Origin: an uncultured Rickettsiales bacterium
Lineage (GTDB): Bacteria > Pseudomonadota > Alphaproteobacteria > Rickettsiales > UBA1997
DNA: 16,633 nt
Direction of reading: 5' to 3'
Assembly: GCA_951800555.1 (NCBI GenBank)
Contig: CATOJU010000008.1
Coordinates: forward strand, 1-16,633
The notes under the pieces were generated by a model. That model saw only the letters and a list, made by a program, of their open reading frames with translations. It made no database searches and had not been told where the DNA came from. How positions within the stretch are numbered: position 1 is the first letter of the stretch; every line of letters starts with the position of its first letter. The position numbers were made by a program, and so were the translations under genes. This document shows, piece after piece, positions 14,121 through 16,633 of this stretch.

Positions 14121-14734
14121 TATAATACCTCTTTAAGTTTATTCAAAGATTTTCTATCCAATAATAAATAATCATAGTGTAGAATATCATATACATTTAA
14201 GGCATCACTAATTATACTTTTATAATTAAATAAATTTCTCAAAGATAATCTAAAGTTATTATAATCTTCTTGACAAGCAACCAAAGCCTTAACAATACCT
14301 TTATCATTAAGTTTTTTATTTAATTTATTAGTGCTTATATCCAAATTCTCCATACCTTCTATTAAAATTAGTTTTTCACCTCTAATTTTATCTCTCAAAA
14401 CAAAACTCAAAGCTTTTTTAACTATTTTTTTAGGAATAGAAAAACTATAATCTCTTTGTTGAGGACCGAAACAAGTTCTACCGCCTACAAATTGTACTGC
14501 TCTTTTAGAACCGTGTCTAGCCCCGCCACTTCCTTTTTGTCTAACAATTTTTCTAGTTGAACCAGAAACCTCACTCATTAATTTTGTTTTTGCAGTTCCT
14601 AATCTTCTTTTTGCTAATTGCCATTTTACAACATAAGGAACACATTTTTCACCTTCGTTAGTGTCAAAATCAACACCATCAATATTTTCGAAGGACTCGT
14701 TCAAATTATCCAAATTTAAAACTGTTACTTTCAT
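14120..14734 (-). CDS. rplD: 50S ribosomal protein L4
   Basis: L4 extends a loop to the tunnel constriction and, in E. coli, also represses the S10 operon by acting on its leader. The 204 residues include the RRLGTAKTKLMSEVSGSTRKIVRQKGSGGARHGSKRAVQFVGGRTCFGPQQRDYSFSIPKK stretch, which is the diagnostic core and tunnel loop, and SLRNLFNYKSIISDALNVYDILHYDYLLLDRKS at the end. The length matches the family (201-206). GAGGA precedes the ATG. Whether L4 regulates the rpsJ leader here is unknown; the leader does not resemble the E. coli one in any way I can see. Confidence 0.96.
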   Translation of the reverse strand: MKVTVLNLDNLNESFENIDGVDFDTNEGEKCVPYVVKWQLAKRRLGTAKTKLMSEVSGSTRKIVRQKGSGGARHGSKRAVQFVGGRTCFGPQQRDYSFSIPKKIVKKALSFVLRDKIRGEKLILIEGMENLDISTNKLNKKLNDKGIVKALVACQEDYNNFRLSLRNLFNYKSIISDALNVYDILHYDYLLLDRKSLNKLKEVL

Positions 14735-14742
14735 AATGTCCT

Positions 14743-15375
14743 CTATATATTTGATTCTTTAATAATTAAATCAGAACCTTTACAACCAGGAACAGCACCT
14801 TTTACACAAATAACATTATCATCATTTTCTATTGAAACGATCACTAAATTTTTAACTGTTACTCGCTCATTACCCATTTGACCAGGCATCTTCTTACCTT
14901 TAAAAACCCTACCTTCTTGTCTTCTATTACCAGTTCCACCTAATGATCTATGAGAAACAGAAACACCATGGGCTGCTTCTAAACCACCAAAATGATGTCT
15001 TTTCATAACGCCGGCAAAACCTTTACCTTTAGAAATACCAGTTACATCAATATAATCACCCTGTTTAAATTGATTTAAACCAATTATATCACCAACAGAA
15101 AATTCCTTTTCTTTGCTAACTTTAAAAGTTTTCATATTGTCGTAAGCTTCAAGATTTTTCTTTTTATAATATCCTAAAACAGGTTTATTGATTCTTTTTT
15201 CAGTTTTTTTGTCTTGTCCATAGGATAAAGTTATATGATTAAATTCTTTATCATCATATTTTTTAAAATCACTAACTAATCCTTCATAGACTTTTACCAA
15301 AGTTACAGGAACAACTTTACCATTTTCTAGATAAATTCTACTCATTCCTAATTTTTTACCAATTACTGCTGTCAT
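14743..15375 (-). CDS. rplC: 50S ribosomal protein L3
   Basis: L3 is an assembly initiator close to the peptidyl-transferase centre. The 210 residues start MTAVIGKKLGMSRIYLENGKVVPVTLV and contain DVTGISKGKGFAGVMKRHHFGG, SVSHRSLGGTGNRRQEGRVFKGKKMPGQMGNERVTVKNL. The Gln of GNRRQ corresponds to the glutamine methylated by PrmB in E. coli. The length matches the family (209). The start overlaps the rpsJ stop by one base (TAATG). Confidence 0.97.
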   Translation of the reverse strand: MTAVIGKKLGMSRIYLENGKVVPVTLVKVYEGLVSDFKKYDDKEFNHITLSYGQDKKTEKRINKPVLGYYKKKNLEAYDNMKTFKVSKEKEFSVGDIIGLNQFKQGDYIDVTGISKGKGFAGVMKRHHFGGLEAAHGVSVSHRSLGGTGNRRQEGRVFKGKKMPGQMGNERVTVKNLVIVSIENDDNVICVKGAVPGCKGSDLIIKESNI

Positions 15376-15698
15376 TATTCATTACCCCCATTTAGAGAAA
15401 TTTTTATATTTACACCAGCTGATAAATTCAATTTCATTAAAGCCTCAACTGTTTGTGGAGTAGGAATTATTATCAATAATTTTTTTAAAGATTTGATTTC
15501 GTATTGTTCCATACTTCTTTTATAAATATGTGGAGACCTTATTACTGTGAATTTTTTTGTTTTTGTTGGAAGTGGTATAGGACCTACAACAGTTGCCCCA
15601 GTCCTTTTAACTGTTCCCACTATTTCCTGTACTGCTTGATTTAGAATGTTTATATCATAAGCTTTCAAAACAATTCTAATTCCTTCTTTTTCTTTCAT
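15375..15698 (-). CDS. rpsJ: 30S ribosomal protein S10, first gene of the operon
   Basis: S10 is a small-subunit head protein and, as NusE, the partner of NusB in transcription antitermination. The 107 residues show IRIVLKAYDINILNQAVQEI, KRTGATVVGPIPLPTKTKKFTVIRSPH (the extended loop), YKRSMEQYEIKS and TPQTVEALMKLNLSAGVNIKISL. The length is slightly above the usual 102-103. The operon begins here: a perfect promoter lies about 100 bases upstream and no tuf or str-operon gene precedes it. The ribosome-binding site is weak (AAGAGA), so the leader may control translation. Confidence 0.97.
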   Translation of the reverse strand: MKEKEGIRIVLKAYDINILNQAVQEIVGTVKRTGATVVGPIPLPTKTKKFTVIRSPHIYKRSMEQYEIKSLKKLLIIIPTPQTVEALMKLNLSAGVNIKISLNGGNE

Positions 15699-15794
15699 TG
15701 TCTCTTTTTTGTTTTTTAATTTATAACATCCGGTTAATAACCATTAATATAACATCGAAATGAGAGGTTCATTTCTGAACATCACTATTAAGAC
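15699..15794 (-). promoter_or_regulatory. rpsJ 5' leader with small hairpins and a 9-base direct repeat
   Basis: From the estimated start near 15794 to rpsJ is about 95 bases of transcribed leader. It contains a GUUCA-GAAA-UGAAC hairpin (15767-15780) with a GNRA tetraloop, the short hairpin GGTTATTAACC (15732-15742), and two copies of GATGTTATA (15748-15756 and 15722-15730) 26 bases apart. In E. coli the S10 leader binds L4. No similarity to that leader is visible, so regulation by a ribosomal protein is inference. Confidence 0.45.
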
Positions 15795-15800
15795 TTTTTT

Positions 15801-15829
15801 ATTATAGAATATATTTTTGTTAATGTCAA
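15801..15829 (-). promoter_or_regulatory. Perfect sigma-70 promoter of the S10-spc-alpha operon
   Basis: On the minus strand TTGACA (15824-15829), a 17-base spacer and TATAAT (15801-15806) match consensus at all twelve positions. A- and T-tracts upstream (about 15830-15860) look like an UP element, and the alpha subunit encoded here keeps the UP-contact Arg and Asn. The discriminator (AAAAAAG) is AT-rich, unlike the GC-rich type linked to ppGpp control in E. coli. Confidence 0.9.
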
Positions 15830-15854
15830 CAAAAAAATGCTAAATTTTGTAAAA

Positions 15855-15868
15855 AAAATGTACATTTT
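15855..15868. promoter_or_regulatory. 14-base palindrome upstream of the operon promoter
   Basis: AAAATGTACATTTT is a perfect palindrome 25 bases upstream of the -35 hexamer. TGTACA cores are known regulator half-sites in some bacteria, but this one could be chance in AT-rich sequence. Confidence 0.25.
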
Positions 15869-15947
15869 CGTTATAAAATATTGTAAATTTTGAATTTTGT
15901 TGATTTGTTTGGAATAATTGTAATAACTATCTAAATAAAAAATATTG

Positions 15948-15993
15948 AAATAAATACCAATTTTAAAAAAATTTAAAATGGTATTTATTTTTT
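15948..15993 (-). terminator. Long hairpin terminator after the ankyrin gene
   Basis: AAATAAATACCA (15948-15959) and its exact complement (15979-15990) form a 12-base stem that continues inward through TTTTAAA and TTTAAAA with one bulged base. It lies about 30 bases beyond the ankyrin stop codon. T-rich sequence follows on both strands, so it may also block transcription from the other direction. Confidence 0.7.
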
Positions 15994-16020
15994 AAATAAA
16001 TTATTAGATAATTATTTATT

Positions 16021-16632
16021 TTAAACACTTCTCTTTTTCTTTTCCGTTTGACCTTCTAAATTAGAAGTCTCTTCTATAGCAGCTTCAATATTTTGATCTG
16101 TATTTTGCTGCTGATTTTCATTAAAAATTTGTGGTCCTTCTTCAATTTCTTGAGCGGCATTTTCAAGTCTATTTTTTTGATAAATTTCCAATCCTTCTGC
16201 AATTTCTGGATGTTCTTCAGCCATATCTTTTAATTCTTTTATTAATTTATCATCTTCAATTTTTAATCTTTTGTCAGAAAGTAAAAGTTTAATTACTTCT
16301 GGGTTTACGTCATATTCAACTATTAAATGAAGTGGAGTTTTCTCATAATTATTTTTTGCATTTACATCTACTTCTTTCTGTTCAAGTAAAATTTTAATTA
16401 CTTCTGGGTTTATATAATTAGATACAACTATCGAATGAAGTGGAGTATTACCATTCATATCTTTTGTATTTACATCTATTCCTTCCTGCTTAAGTAAAAG
16501 TTCAGTTATTTCTGGGTTTTGTCTTCTAACTGCTGCATGAATTAGAGTATTTTTTGTATTTACATCTATTTTTTCATGCTTAAGTAAAATTTTAATTACT
16601 TCTGGATTTTCGTTATATATAACTGCTAAATA
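16021..16632 (-). CDS. Ankyrin-repeat protein, 5' end cut off
   Basis: The frame is open from the window edge to TAA at 16021, so the 203 visible residues are the C-terminal part. An internal ATG at 16458 is not the real start, because repeats continue upstream of it. Four repeats of 30-36 residues are visible: 1-27 (partial), 28-58, 59-94 (GNTPLH at 61-66, with VDVNAK later) and 95-128 (KTPLH). Each carries NPEVIKxLL. The second has lost the TPLH consensus (NTLIH). After residue 128 comes a tail of about 75 residues rich in Glu, Gln and Asn and ending EKKKRSV. Ankyrin proteins mediate protein binding and in Rickettsiales and relatives are often secreted into host cells; secretion is not shown here. 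Confidence 0.88.
   Translation of the reverse strand, partial: YLAVIYNENPEVIKILLKHEKIDVNTKNTLIHAAVRRQNPEITELLLKQEGIDVNTKDMNGNTPLHSIVVSNYINPEVIKILLEQKEVDVNAKNNYEKTPLHLIVEYDVNPEVIKLLLSDKRLKIEDDKLIKELKDMAEEHPEIAEGLEIYQKNRLENAAQEIEEGPQIFNENQQQNTDQNIEAAIEETSNLEGQTEKKKRSV
16291..16603 (-). repeat. DNA-level repeat within the ankyrin gene
   Basis: The plus-strand word AATTACTTCT (coding for the conserved PEVI of each repeat) recurs at 16291, 16396 and 16594, with one variant copy at 16504. Spacings are 105, 108 and 90 bases, equal to 35, 36 and 30 codons. The nearly intact words indicate fairly recent duplication or gene conversion among repeat units. Confidence 0.75.
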
Positions 16633-16633
16633 A

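Larger units (their letters stand above)
15699..16020. other. 322-base intergenic region between rpsJ and the ankyrin gene
   Basis: In order from the operon side this holds the rpsJ leader, the promoter, an A/T-rich upstream element with a palindrome, and the ankyrin-gene terminator. Between about 15870 and 15947 I see no gene, RNA or repeat. The only plus-strand reading frame starting in the region codes for 18 residues and is not credible. Confidence 0.8.

Noticed and set aside
15845..15900. Plus-strand peptide starting MLNFVKKMY
   Set aside because: Only 18 codons, no ribosome-binding site, and it overlaps the upstream element of the operon promoter.
16291..16603. CRISPR array, because of a repeated word at near-regular spacing
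   Set aside because: The words are in frame within ankyrin repeats, spaced by whole codons, and the sequence between them is coding.

Overview
This window is a dense, strongly AT-rich piece of bacterial chromosome carrying one long minus-strand ribosomal-protein operon with a few accessory genes at both ends. The most likely source is a host-associated or reduced-genome alphaproteobacterium, for example Rickettsiales or Holosporales. Adk lies between SecY and S13, and there is no rpmJ or infA at that point, which is the alphaproteobacterial arrangement. S14 is the long zinc-free type, and the window ends in an ankyrin-repeat gene. These placements are inference; no database was searched. TGA is a stop (it ends rpoA), so the genetic code is standard.

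Positions 1-620 hold the start of a protein whose N-terminus is a clear phosphopantetheine adenylyltransferase (CoaD). It continues directly into a P-loop kinase-like segment cut by the window edge, which suggests a CoaD-CoaE fusion for the last two steps of CoA synthesis. An RDD-family membrane protein (625-1290) lies just upstream on the same strand with its own promoter. Next comes a small secreted four-cysteine protein (1544-1810), expressed from a perfect-consensus promoter, and then the terminator of the large operon.

Positions 2018-15698 are a merged S10-spc-alpha operon read on the minus strand: rpsJ, rplC, rplD, rplW, rplB, rpsS, rplV, rpsC, rplP, rpmC, rpsQ, rplN, rplX, rplE, rpsN, rpsH, rplF, rplR, rpsE, rpmD, rplO, secY, adk, rpsM, rpsK, rpoA, rplQ and finally rplS. 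rplS is not normally a member of this operon. Genes are separated by a few bases or overlap, so coupled translation is likely. The main break is a 92-base gap between rpsC and rplP that contains a plausible internal promoter. The operon begins at a textbook sigma-70 promoter (TTGACA, 17 bases, TATAAT) with a leader of about 95 bases, and it ends at a strong hairpin terminator after rplS. No tuf, fusA, rpsG or rpsL precedes rpsJ.

Upstream of the operon (15699-16020) are the promoter, the leader and a long hairpin terminator. The terminator serves a minus-strand ankyrin-repeat gene whose 5' end lies outside the window. Together the core genes supply ribosomal proteins, the RNA polymerase alpha subunit, the membrane translocon and adenylate kinase. 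The flanking genes (CoA synthesis, RDD protein, secreted Cys protein, ankyrin protein) are the lineage-specific part.
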